64,000 nt of DNA from Macropodus opercularis (lineage: Eukaryota; Chordata; Actinopteri; Anabantiformes; Osphronemidae): positions 14,686,501 through 14,750,500 of the forward strand of contig CM061102.1 of assembly GCA_030770545.1 (NCBI GenBank). The letters are read 5' to 3'. The notes under the pieces were generated by a model. The model was not told the origin of the DNA. It searched no databases and saw nothing but the letters and a program-made list of their open reading frames with translations. The translations under genes and the position numbers were made by a program. Shown here in pieces: positions 14,164-26,905 of this stretch (positions are counted from its first letter, which is position 1; the number at the start of each line of letters is the position of its first letter).

Positions 14164-17100
14164 CTGAGCATCAGGTGCGCTATTTTCTCTGACATTGTCA
14201 TTGCACAATGATAAGCTGTTACACAGGGCAGAAGGGGAATTTGACTGCAGGCGGAATCTGGGTCATGTGCAGGAATCGCCTTCAATTTGTAGACTGTCGG
14301 ATTGCCCATGGGACAAGGAAATAGTTGCTCCATTCACTATTACTGTTCTGCTTGTAATTAAATGAAAACTGGATTGCAAATTCCAGGTGCATGCAGTGCC
14401 ACTTGTTGTTGTTGTTGTTTTACCATTGTAAGAACTGTCAGTGTTTATTTGCTCCTCACAATAGTTGTTTCAATTCTTGTGTTTCGCATTTGGTCAGAAA
14501 TGTAGGATGAGGGAATAGAGACTGTATTATACCCACTGCCATACTTTAGAAAGACTATTATGCATGTGTGTTATGCCTGCTGTTTAGAGGATTTCTGTGT
14601 GTGTACATGTCTGCATCCATACATTGAGGAGGAAACCATTGTGTGCTGAGACAGCTCACCAGCGCCTGGCTGTATTCAAAAGTTGATTATGTTTTTGGCT
14701 CAGTGTTGGTGACAATTACAAGGTTGTTGTGCTTTAGAGAAAATTCTACTGGAAAGCCGGCGTGTTCACGTTCACTGTGCCGAAAACTGCTGCCAGTTTT
14801 ACTCCGATAGCAAGGAAGACAGCGAGGGGAGACGGAGAGCGGCCCAACGTGCAGCCTTGAGCTCCAGTAGCCAAACAGAGAAAAAGGGTTTATTTCCTGA
14901 TGGTACTGGGAAGCATCACAAGTGCAGATGACAGGAAACATGAACACATTAGGAACACATTCTCTATTGTACATATCCATCCTCAACGTTTTCTGCTTGA
15001 GGCTTGGTTGTAGCAAAACATCCTGGTTATATGCACTGAAATAGCACTTTTCAGCTCTAAACAGTGCTCTTTGCTTATTTTATGCCCGGTGTCTACAAAT
15101 CAGGAAAATGAAAAAAGGTCAAAAATGTTTGCCCCAGACCAAATGTGCAACGAACTCCCATGTTCCACCTTCAGCGCAGCAAATGATTTCTTTAGTCAGA
15201 ATTAGTAACGTCTTATACATACTTCATTTCAACGTCGCCTCCGCTTAGCGTCTGTAATGTAGACTTCGTGCTTGGGGTTTCCTGTCATTGCATTGCGTCA
15301 CATTTAAAAGGTCGACTTTCAGTCATCAGTGCTGAGTGTTTGACACCTGCACCCCACCCCCCCAATGTCATTTGGTTTACTCACTGCTTTGCCCTTTACA
15401 ACCCTGTCACGCCGAGCTGACTTCAGAGAACTACTGTGACTGCTGCGTGGCCTCATGCATTTGGTTCATGTTAGTTTTGAAAGATACTTGCAACCAAAAA
15501 TAAGAAGCATGCAAGGAGAAATGTGCTAAATTCATATTAAACTATACCTCATATTATGTTTTTTGGACACACTTAGCCAATTTGCAGCACTAATGAAAAT
15601 AACAAATTCTTTCTCAACCGCAGCTTAATATTCAGATTGATGCAGCCTCGATAAACACGTGCAATCAGCAATCTGCTAAAATTACAAGTTCGCTTTTAAC
15701 CTGCTGCTTGGTTTGGCATGAAATTTGCACACATATTTATTTGTGTTTAGGTTTTTGTCCTGATGGTTTAATATTGAAGACATTTGGTCACTGGAGGCTA
15801 GATGTCATTCGAGGAAAATGGGAAAAAAAGACGTTTATTGGAAGCTTCTCTTTTCCGTTTTTTTTTATTCACACTTCAAACTGACTCCATCGGATTAAGA
15901 ATGTGCAACATGCTAAAATGAAATTCTGCATTTACCACATTTAATACTGCCTGACCACTTTCACCCAAACCATCATCTGACATAAGGACAAACCTTTGTA
16001 CTTAAGTAACATTAGTAAGATTTTTTACAGTATGTGTTTATATATGTGTGTGTGACAGCTGAAAACCAATCAGGGCAGTAGCCACCGTCTGCCATACACA
16101 CTCTACTCTAAGTATAGGCAGAATAAAACGCCTTTGCCCTAAGTATGTCCTTCACAAGCTGCACTATAAGCTATGTTAATAAATTCAGTCTGTGTCAACG
16201 CATTTAAATATGTCGAAAATGTTTTGAATTCATCGCAAACTCTCTGAACACATCTGCACAGGCAGTACAATGAGTCTTTGTGTCTGACAAGACATATTCA
16301 GCTCAACCAGCATCGGTAATTTGCTGCTGCTGTATTTTTTTTTCCATTGCGTTTTTCTTTTCTTTGCCCCACAATGCAGAATTAATGTTAAAGCTGATTT
16401 TTTTTTTTTTTTTATCGTTACATTGTTCTCATATTCATCACTGTTGAAGTGTTGGTCTCGCTCATTTCCTAGCCCCCAGTCTATGCATACACCTTAGTTT
16501 CTTACGTCCGGTTAGCATTTGTGAAAGATGAATAGGGAGGAATTATACAGGAGCTTTGTTTGGTTTGTAGGGACTGAATAGCTCTCCTAAAATGTGATAC
16601 ACTGTTCTATGCATATGGATGAAACCCCCGCATTTTTCCTTGCATCTTCACAAATAAAGCATATCGTCAGTGGCATTAAATCTTCATGAATGCAAACTAA
16701 AACTCTGCTTTCCACAGTGTGTCATCCCATCATGAAGTAAGCATTAGATAGCTTGAACCATATGTAACAGCATCTTTAATTGAGCTCTGGCTTCAAGGAG
16801 TGCAGCCTCACCTTGTTAGTGAGCGAGGAGATCTGTGAACTGCCTTGACCCAAATGTGTGATTTGCATTTGTTGAATCCCTTCTGTAAGTGTACAATTAC
16901 AAACAGCTCCTCTAAGAAAACATGCACGCTTAGGGTTTATGCACAGCTGTTACCAGTGAAACTGTGGCAGCAAGCGGTGAGGGTTAAAGTGAAGAAGCGA
17001 AGGCTTTATTGATTGATGTACTGTATGTGCACTTTAGCTCAGTAAGGAGATTCACATTGCCGATTCACAGCGGGAATACCTAGTTTGCGCAAAGCTGCTC

Positions 17101-18933
17101 TTGATCAAGAGGTGTTTGATAGCTGCTCAGGAAGTGTTTGGAAACAGGAGGAGGTGGCTCGTACTCGGCCAGGATGGAGGAGCAAATGCATGTATGTGTG
17201 AAGGAGGAGACATGACAGTGAGGAAAATGAGACGTGGGCTTTTGGCGGTGAGATGCTAAATGTGGGGGAATGCAGCTTATTTTATACTATAAAATAAAAT
17301 ACAGCAGGGCTTTTTAAGCTTTTTAAAGGGATTGAAACATATCGTAACTACAGTAGGTTTTTGTATGGGATCTGGGTCCTATTCAAAATCTTATATTGGA
17401 CAGTGTTAATATCTAAAGATCTGCCTTGGATCAAACTTTATCAGCAGTCTGTGTATGTCGTGACTTACTGGTGTATTAATTTGCTGAATGTCACAAGTTG
17501 ATGAGCCTAATTGTGAGATAGATGATGGGAAAAGATTAATATTGGTTAAGATCAGTACTTATACTTTTTACATACAAGCTAAATGGCCATTTAGTCTCAG
17601 TTTAGTCAAAGTCTCATGTTGCACTTTCCCTTTGCAGTGTTTTATCGGCTATTTGATTTCCACAAATTGTAAAATAGTCACCTACTGCATAAACAGTACA
17701 AAGAGAGCGATCTGTCAGCTTTGGTTGTAATGAGGCATTCAGGGAGAGTACAAAGTGTAGGTCATCTGTTTTTTCTTCACTGGAGTTTACTGTTCTAAGT
17801 TTGGTCACTCACATTTATAAACACTTTATGTAGACTTTAAGTCTGTTGATAATTAGCTTGGGGAAATTGTGTTTGCTGCTTCCACAGTCATCATCTTAAC
17901 TGAAATGATCGTCAGTTCAGTGAGTCCAGTTTAATTAGAAGAGAGACATTTACTGAACTCTCTGCCCTCCAGACCATTAGAGCAAGTTTTGACATTCTTT
18001 TGAACAACAAATGTCAACTGGAGTTACAGTAGTTCGCTCAAGGTCATTCTGACACATCTACTGCTGCCTTTAACTGCTGTCTGTGCCTTTACACACACAG
18101 CTTGGGTGCAGCTTCATATAATGAGATTTGGAAACATCACTCATCAGGAAACTACGAACTGGCTTGTCTTTCTGAGCTCTTCAATTAAAGGTGATGTTTT
18201 CCAGCATATAGTGAAACTATAAATACAAGTACAATAGATTTGTAGCACAAATCAGCGATGCCAATGAATCATTGTATTATGTTGGTTTTTATTTGGTTTT
18301 TTTTTCACTTTTTTTGCAAAAGTCAAGCTCTTGTACAGCCTGTCATGTCACAGTGTGTGTGGGTGGAAAAGGGAGCCTAATGGGTCATGCTGCAGGTTTC
18401 CTGGCAATTAGCCTGTCTTTCGTAGATTGATTTGTCTGTAAAATGGAGGTCATATCGCGAGGCGTCGAGATGAGTCCAGAGCATACACCGTGGTCTTCTG
18501 GTGTTCGTCTTCTCTGCTTGAACTCATACGCTTTGGCAGCCACAGTTATTCTTTTGATGGGTTATTAGCTGTCTGCCTCTCATCCCCTGGTGTGTATGTG
18601 TCTGCATGAACACTGAATGCGTGTCTGAAATATCTTGTTACTTCCCTTCTTCCCTTGTTCCAAAACACGAATCGAGCTGCTTGATGTACTATGGGGAAAA
18701 TGGAGGCTTCTTACCATAAAGCAGAAAATGTATCTTTAATCGCTGTCATCAATCTACTGTATTAAGCTAAATGATGGTTATAAATGCGAAGATGATTTTT
18801 GTTATTTTAGACAGGGCCTAACGTCACTGTATAATAATTTTCTTTTTCTTTAAGGGTGAAATGAAACTTCAATAATTTACATCTAGCCTTAAAATAATAG
18901 TAAATGATCACTTATCTATTAATATTTTTATAT

Positions 18934-18959
18934 ATGCATTAATATATATATTAATGCAT
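18934..18959. repeat. Perfect 26-bp palindrome
   Basis: Each half reads atgcattaatata and its exact complement with no spacer, centred between 18946 and 18947. It is AT-rich, so a single-base expansion of a short seed is possible, but the outer atgcattaat arms are not simple repeats. Confidence 0.85.
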
Positions 18960-21011
18960 TGAAATACTAAATTTACCAGTCACCTTTCAAAGAAACATGA
19001 CACAGCAGATTAAGGGGCGAATTGAACTATTCTCTGTTGCTTGTGGTTTCAGACGAGGAGCAGAGGAATTAGTCAAGTGTTGCGATCCTGATTGGCAGCA
19101 GCCTCCCTGTCTTTTTACAAGCATCTGGCGGAAACATTGGACTTGAAACAGCAAATGAAAGCTGATGAATCAGACAAGAAACTGCCAACGTTTAACCACT
19201 GCACAGTCAGACACTGTGCAAATCCTGCCTGCACTTGTCCCTCTCCTGTTAATTTTAAATTAATTACTCATACTTGTGGCATATGGCATATTTTTTTCCC
19301 TTTTTTTTCCATTATCGCCTCTGAAGATGCACTTACTGCTGTTTAGGTGAGACATATCAGGTATATCAGCCCTTATCTGATTGATATGTTCAAGGCGCCT
19401 GCAGTATGCAGATAGCAGTGCAGAGGTTGGAGACAGAAAATCCCTGTGTGCTGGATTTCGTAGCAAGTTAAAGCCTCACAGCTACTGTGCAGACGATGGG
19501 TTCGCCTGCAGAACAGCGCCTGCTGTCACCTTTTGCATGAGTCTGTAAAAATGAAAACCAGTGCCTGGGCCCCTCATGCCCCAGGCCTGGGATTTTTCTG
19601 CAAGTTATCAGACACTGTCCTTGGTAATTCAGATTGATGAAAGATAAGAAAAACTGATTGTATGGGTTGATGGACAGCTGTATCGCAGATAAATCTAGCT
19701 ATCTCCAACCCAGGCGAATTGACAATTGTGAGCGCAGAGCGGCTTCTATTTCAGACTCTGGTAGTTATTCTGCCACCGTCACGCGCATTAGTGAGATGTC
19801 AACTGAGAGCTGAAAGTCCCGGTGCTCTGCCATGCAAGCGAGGATATGTGTGAAATGATGTGAAAATTTGGAGACCAAATAACAAAACTGATATAAATTT
19901 GAACAACACAAAGGTCTGCTTCATCTTATGAATATGCCTGCAAAACCATTGCATAAGGTCTGGAGAATGATTTTATACAGGTTATTAGATCAGAGGTAGG
20001 CTGTGCAAAACCTCCTAGTTTCCCTACTTTTACACTTTGCTTTAAATTAAAATTGTGGCAGTTTAGATTGGATTTTATCTCCTGTGCCATTTTTTAACAG
20101 GGCCCTGTAATCAACATTCATAATTATATTGTCAGTCTGGTCAGATTGAGGGCACAGCAGATCTATTTAATGTAAACTGCTGGCAATTATTTGCCTGCAT
20201 TTTGCAGATTTAGGGTAGTATCTGTAAATCACATTTTTATTAAGACTGTAATGTCAATGTTTTAAATGGTAAGCAACCGGATCATAAAATCTTTAAAATG
20301 AATAACTCCAGCTAAAAGAGCATGTGTTAATATGGCAACAACGCGGGACAGAGTTTTGAGCAGTCATGTACAATATACAGTATTAGTCAGAAGAGTTGTT
20401 CAGTAGTGATGCCATCCAACATGAATTAATGCTTTATACACGTTTGCAGCCATTATCTCGACAAGAACCCAATGAAAAAAACAATGCTACAGTATGAGAA
20501 GAAGTGAGCGGGAGAGAGACTTTATCTAACAAAACAATGCATCATCAGAAGTTTAACATATACTGTACAGTGTATATATAGGATATAAAGTCTTTAGTCT
20601 TTATGTTTAGTGTTTTATTGTGTCTTTAGGCTCAAGTGGCCAAAGCCTCATGTCATACAATGTGGAAAGCTCATGGGTTAAATACCATGGGGCTTGCTGA
20701 TGACAATATCAATTATTAATCACAGATTATTGGAATATTTATAGTTATGTTCAATTTAATCTTGATTTTGTGCCCACAATGCAATTTGTTGTTACACTTT
20801 TGCATCATCCATAAACGACGGATCTAATGTACAGCAGAAGAAGCTGTGGTGGAGATGTGTGGATACTGACCCACATAGTGCCTCCAGTCGACTCTGTACA
20901 GACTAGATACAAGCACAGAAGGGCAGTCTTTATAATTTCTTTTGGCTAAATATTAATCTCCCTTGGAAGACACAATGAAAGATTCCAAACCCAATAGTAA
21001 CGCACACAGTA

Positions 21012-21072
21012 CACACACATCCCCCAGGTGATCGAACCAGCGACAGTGCTAACCATTACGCCACCGTACCTC
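21012..21072 (-). mobile_element. SINE head fragment
   Basis: The reverse complement reads acggtggcgtaatggttagc followed by actgtcgctggttcgatc, the same tRNA-like head as the SINE at 1969-2345. About 18 bases between boxes A and B have been lost. The body beyond box B is too diverged to align by eye. Confidence 0.65.
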
Positions 21073-24000
21073 ACACATATGCTTTTGTACAATACAGTAT
21101 GTGTGTATACAGTGTTTCTTGTGTTCTGCATGTTTTTCTTTTTTTTTTTTTTTTGTCTTTATGCTGGAGACAACTTGTAAAGATTTTTTTCTGTTTTGTA
21201 ATGGAGCAGATAGGGTCATGGGACCTTTCAGCCATAACATCAGGGCTATTTCCTCATCATTTTATCGTCTCTCCTTTCTTTCTCTGCACAATATTTTCTC
21301 CAGTGTGGGTACGCTGCAATACTGACTGATGATGCTTTCAAAGCTCTTTTGCCCTCTTTTCCCTTGCATCTTGGCGAGGCTCAATATCCAACTAAACCTT
21401 GCTAAGGAGGCCTCTTGGGCAATTCAACATTGCAATTGCGTGTATGTGGCAGATTAGAATCGGCAAACAAACCCTGTGGTGTGTTGCTGTATCTCAGCTC
21501 TTCCATCTCATCTGTTCCACAGTTATATTGTTTATAATGCACTGGAGCCAAGCTATCAGTAGCTTTAGTTTCTTTGCTTTTGGCTTAAATGTCGATTTCT
21601 TAAAGCAGGTGTCTTTTCATACAGTACGCTATAGAACTGTTCGCTTTATTAATGCTATATTTTCTGTAAATCAGAAGCTACATATTGATCACTTGGGTGT
21701 TACTGCTGTAGGACAAATAAGACTTAATTCAGCAAATACGGCATTCTCTGCTCTCTTATTATCTCAGTAGAAGATATGCACCTCAGAAAGTTGACTGATT
21801 TGGCCATCATCTGCCAGAAAGAGCAAGCATTTGTCTAATCATTGGTGAGAGCAGTTTTAGAAAACAAGTCAGAACTGACAAAACATCTGTGTGAAATATG
21901 AAAATATTAATAAGGGCTTCTTGATACAACATTTGTTTTGTCTGCAGGCTTGCTATGTCTACTGTATATATTGTAAAAGCATGATATGTCTATAAGCTTC
22001 AGCACTGTACAGTAGGTACAGAAAGAAAGAAACAAAGAAAAAATATTAGTAGTGATTTAATAAATAAATGCAGAGATCACACCCACACAGCAGGTCATTC
22101 CGACCTATCAGCAAATAAATTCATGGAATTAACATTGTTGATAGCTGACTGAGCTGCTGTTAGATATTTACATATAAGAAGGATGATAATGGCGCAAACA
22201 ATACTATAAAGTATAAACAAAACTGGTTGAAGATATGAGGGGTTCTGTCTTAATTAGGGACAGTATTTTGATTCATTTTTTTGTTTATGTATTATGCAAA
22301 AGTTTTCCTTTTGGGCCAAAACACAGTTTGAGCTCATCTGATTCCTGGTACTCCCAGTAGACGGCAATTTTTCAATATGTCATTGTCATCTGCATTTCAA
22401 ATGGTGATGCTGAGGTGCTAGAAAAGGACACAGTTTTTCACATCATCATCATCCACAACGCGCGTAGCTCTGTGTGCTGTAGAATAAAGGACCAGCTGTT
22501 TCAAACGCCTACCCACCTGCAATTTCCCTCTGAGTTGTTTTGACTGGCAGGTATTTGTGAGCCTTACAGACAAATCAAATATCTTGCGGAGGTCTCTATC
22601 AAAAATGCTTGATGTTCTATGATGTGCCAAATCATCTCATTTCACAAAGGTAGCATTATAATCATTTGTCAGCACACTCACGTCCTCGGTGAAAGACTCT
22701 TTCTTGTTCTCATCATTGACAGGACGAGTAAAAAGGAAGATGTGGTATATTATCTCTATGCTGCACCAAGCACACAAGTCAATCATCCACTTGTGTGCTG
22801 TCATAACAGCCTGGAAAGTTCAGCAGGAACCTCTGTGGAACCACAACAATATTCTGTTCACACATACTTTTTACATATACTCTTAAATGAAAACAAATAT
22901 CAGATACATTAAGAAAATGAAGGGTAACATGCAAAGATGAAAAGAATAAAAAATTATGAGCATATTTTTCAATGCTGCAAAATCTAAGTGTTTACTATGA
23001 CATATAGTACGAAATTCCCAGGATATACTGTACCACAAAGCAAGTTCCAGGGATTTTGTTCAGTTCCCATTTTAACAGCTGTACTGTACATACAGATAGT
23101 AGAGCTGGGATTATCATGACCAACAAGATGAACCAAAGCTTTGATGCAAACACAAACAATGTTGTTTAACCACTTTGAGCATAAGAATGTACTCAAGCCA
23201 CTGATAACACAAGTTTACTAAACCAATAATGTCTGGATGGCAGTGAAGGGTTGTAATCTCAGGGACAACGCATTCTTGTTGTTGTGTTTCACTTTGACTT
23301 TAGTGACGAAGCAAGAGATGAATGTACATGCATGTAATCTGTGATCTAATGACTTGGATGTATATTGGCTGTCTGTCTGTCCATCAGTCTCCTAAAAATG
23401 CCTGCAAGCTGAAATACTGCAGATCTAAATCAGAGCCTAGTTTGTGTTGGTTTTCAAGCTTGTCATTTAATAAATCATCCAAGTGGACTTTAACACTTCA
23501 GTCAGTTACTCAGTATTCAAGAAGATTTCAGTCATTTCAGACATGTACTGTATAATTTGTAGAACCCAAGGGTCCAGTCAGCTAATGAAGTGCGTATCAA
23601 TGACATTTTAAAGCGATTTGTGTGGCATAAGATCAGGGTAAATGTGGCCAATCATGTACAAGATCTAATGTTCTCCAGCATACTGTATGTGGTGGAGTGG
23701 GCGAAGAACAGCTTAAACTGGAAAAAATCCAAGCGATAACACTGCAGTCCTGGGCTATTTTTAATCAAACTTGCCAGAGGATTTGCTGTAATTGCTGGCA
23801 GGACCACGGACAGACTAATGCAACGATAGAATCATGAGGGACAACGTGTTTTTCGTTTGTTTGTTGTAGATTTTTTTTTTTTTTTTTTCAACTTAATTCA
23901 ACTCTTGTTCTGGGGGGAAGCTTTCGGTTCAACCTGCATGATGGATGCTGGGTCTGTCTCCTGCAAAAACTCCAGCCAACTCACAGATCAGCTTTAAACA

Positions 24001-26230
24001 CACTTGCTGCTCTGTGCCAGTGCTCAACACATCAATAGCGAACACAATAACTCCATCATTCAATATGATTGTAAATAAAGACTGCGTAATCAGATATTTT
24101 CATGGACTAGAAGTGACTCGTCGTCGTCAGAAGTGTTCGTCTGACAGGGGTTTAATTGTGGTCCCAGTCTTAGCTGATTTAACGCTATACAGTAAATTTA
24201 TGGCCGTAGCATCTGTGTGGAGGTGGATACGCTTAAGCTTCTTGATTGAAGCTCAGAAAATGCTGTATGTGACAATTACAGTTCCTGGAATATATTGTGT
24301 GTGTGCAACTGAGGTCAGACAGTGCAGGTCGCACAGTTAAACGCTGTGGCCAAACAGACTAAGTGCTGCTGAATGCACTCAGTTGTTATAATTTATACCC
24401 TGTAGACAAGATAATCACACTTTCACATCACATGTAACATTCTTCAGTTCTCAAAGTTTGATTTACTGTGGACCAACTATTCATACAAACCACAAGCATT
24501 GGATTTCAGTGTTTACAGGCCATTCACAAGTTCAACTGAAACTAATTCAATAGAGAAAGATCCATATAAGACGTATAAACACATTCAATGAGTGTACACA
24601 GCCATGGATGCATAATAGGAAAAAAAAAAACCCTGGGTCTAGATGCTGTTGATGATAGAGGAATCAGTCTGGAGAGAAGGACAAGCTACAGATGGCATGA
24701 TGTGACGATGGGTTGGAGAAGGGTTGTGCAAAGAATGACCTGAAAAGAAAAGAAAGAAAAAAAAAGCAAGATTTACAATCTGAACTTGATAAGATGACTG
24801 GAAAGAGAAAGGGGAGCAGGTTGGCATTATTGGTTGAACAAATGTGGAAGACAGGAGTTGAACAAGGCAAATTAACACAATCCGTCCAACAGTGAGTGAA
24901 AAAAAAAATCTTCTTACTACTCCATCCCTCCAGTGCATGGAAGTTATGGAGACATGACTAAAAATTACCTGGTTTGTAGGACAGAAAACTAATTTAAAAG
25001 ACAAACACCTAAGTGGCAAAAAGTGGACTTAAGGAGGAAATTGCGAATGAAAAACTCATGTCAATATAATATTAGTAAGCAAAATCCAGCAACACCTGTT
25101 GGCAATAAACCTGTGAAATATGAGTAAAATGTTTCATGTCAGTGGATTTTTTTTCTGGTTCATTGCATTACATCGAACATAAATGCGCACATGGACGAAA
25201 TTAATAGAATTATGGACGATTAAGGTGGTGGAGCAGCAAGATTGTAACTCAGAATGTCTTCACTAACACTTTTTCAAGGCTTTTCTGAAGCTCATTGCAA
25301 AGACCCCAGCAACAAAATAAGACCTGCAATTAGGCAGAATGACGTTATCTTATCTTAAATTGATCTCTCAAATTGAGCACCTGCTTCTATTTTAGGTGAT
25401 CAATGTAATCGCTTGCTTATTCAATTACTGTAGGCTGTTAAACTCCCCTGATAATATTGTCTCAGTCACAGACAGACATATAAATCACTTGTGCAGCTTC
25501 AAAGTAAAACATTTAAAATTAAGAAAAAATGAAAAAATTGGCAGAAACAATTTCTGGAAAATGACTAATAATAAGTCTAAGGTAAAATATTCCTGTCAAT
25601 ATTAACCCTGGTGAAGATTTTTAAATGCATTTTCAAAAGCAGTATTTCACAATCGGTTTGAAGACATGACAGTGAAAGTTATTTCAGTGATGACCATGGT
25701 GAGCAGTTTGTTAAAATCTTCATGAAGACAACCAACATCAAATAAATCATCTCTGGATGATCTAAAATAACACACTGTTTGGAATGCCTCCAATAATAAC
25801 GTTTCCATTAGAGGACTGTCAGTTTTCTGTGTCTTCGGGAAGGTTTTCATGTAACAGGTCTCATTCGTAATTTATTTATAATACATCAGAGACACTTTCT
25901 AGTCCTGAGACAAACTGCATTTTTGAGAAAAACAACTCATGAAAAATCGATTTTGTGGGACTGATCGTGTAAACCTCATTTTTTCTGAAGGGCTGTTTTT
26001 AGGATTGTTGTGAGGATTGTTATGAATTCCTTTGATGTGCCAGTTGACATTCAGCGCTTCAAGTATCAAGACTTCTTTAGAGGCTTTTAAGTGAGTGTGC
26101 AAACCTTACGTGCTGTGCAGCAGATTATGCAGCTATGTAAACCAGGCCAAACTCAATGCAAGGCAAGACTGAACAGACGTAACTGGCTGAGAGTGCATGA
26201 AGGCTGTTCTGTCATGAGGCTCGCTGCAGA
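21073..26230. other. Intronic DNA, no gene recognised
   Basis: No exon or RNA gene was recognised. It holds T- or A-rich tracts (about 21134-21155, 23870-23890, 24618-24630) and the densest cluster of TACAGTA/TACTGTA heptamers in the window: 21093, 21620, 21960, 22008, 23026, 23082, 23546, 23681, 24188, 25426. ORFs of 97 to 131 codons here show no recognisable domains. Confidence 0.5.
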
Positions 26231-26442
26231 TTCAATTTAATTCAATTCAACTTTATTTATATAGCGCCAATTCACAACATCAGTTATCTCAAGGCACTTT
26301 ACAAGTAAGGTTACACAACCTTACACAACTAAACCCAACAAATCCCACATAGAGCAAGCTTTCAATTGTATCCAATCGTATAAATAATATATAAATATAC
26401 ATTTTAAAAGCAACAGTGGAGAGGAAAAACTCCCTCTCTAGA
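26231..26442 (-). mobile_element. 3' end of an L2/CR1-type LINE
   Basis: It starts with the ttcaa-type terminal repeats and shares ctttatttatatagcgccaa, cacaacatcagttatctcaa, ggcactttacaagtaa and gagaggaaaaactccctctc with the longer copy at 57381-59180. That places the element's 3' end at the low coordinate, antisense to the host gene. A short local duplication of the ttacacaac segment is private to this copy. Similarity fades after 26442. Confidence 0.8.
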
Positions 26443-26861
26443 TGAAGATGATGCAGATGAAGTACAACTTAAAGGACAGGGGATCCTCATCTGTCTACAA
26501 TAATAATCAATTAGCTATTTTCATTATGGGTTAGGAAAGTAAAACAAGGCAAAAGTTCAACAAATCAAATATGATGTTGTGATCACAATAATTTAAGAAT
26601 GGTCACAGATGCAAATGTTGATCTAGTCACATTTGCCACCACCAATTCTTCCATTTGTTTTTATTTAACGATCAGCGTTCATTCCTCCCCACAGCAATAA
26701 GACTTTACAGTACATCTCTGCAGTGACATACGATGTGCAATGTGTAATACTCAAGCTGACGTTGCTTGTTTGCTTGTGGTTTATGCATCCGAGTACCATA
26801 TTCAGTTTCAGCGATATTTTGGTTGACAAATGTAAATATGTAAAATTAGTAATGATCCTAC

Positions 26862-26905
26862 GGATTCAAATTTCCCCTCGTGGGATTAATAAAGTGTTAT
26901 CTTTT
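26862..26905 (+). repeat. Possible LINE/SINE 3' tail fragment
   Basis: The string aaatttcccctcgtgggatt followed by aataaagt resembles a retroposon 3' end that is common in fish transcripts and genomes, as recalled. There is no body next to it to confirm the family. Confidence 0.4.

Larger units (their letters stand above)
13151..20980. other. Repeat-poor intronic block with possible regulatory DNA
   Basis: This block has almost no transposon remnants and several stretches with less AT than the rest, for example 13170-13500, 14690-14960, 16790-16960 and 19040-19300. An exact POU octamer attttgcat-type site (atttgcat, 16861-16868) and a TAATTA-like cluster around 19250-19268 lie within two of them. 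IgLON introns in vertebrates are known to host conserved enhancers. Conservation cannot be judged from one sequence, so this is only a candidate region. No coding exon was recognised. Confidence 0.35.

Noticed and set aside
21399..21770. 123-codon plus-strand ORF
   Set aside because: Chance length; no recognisable domain or splice context.
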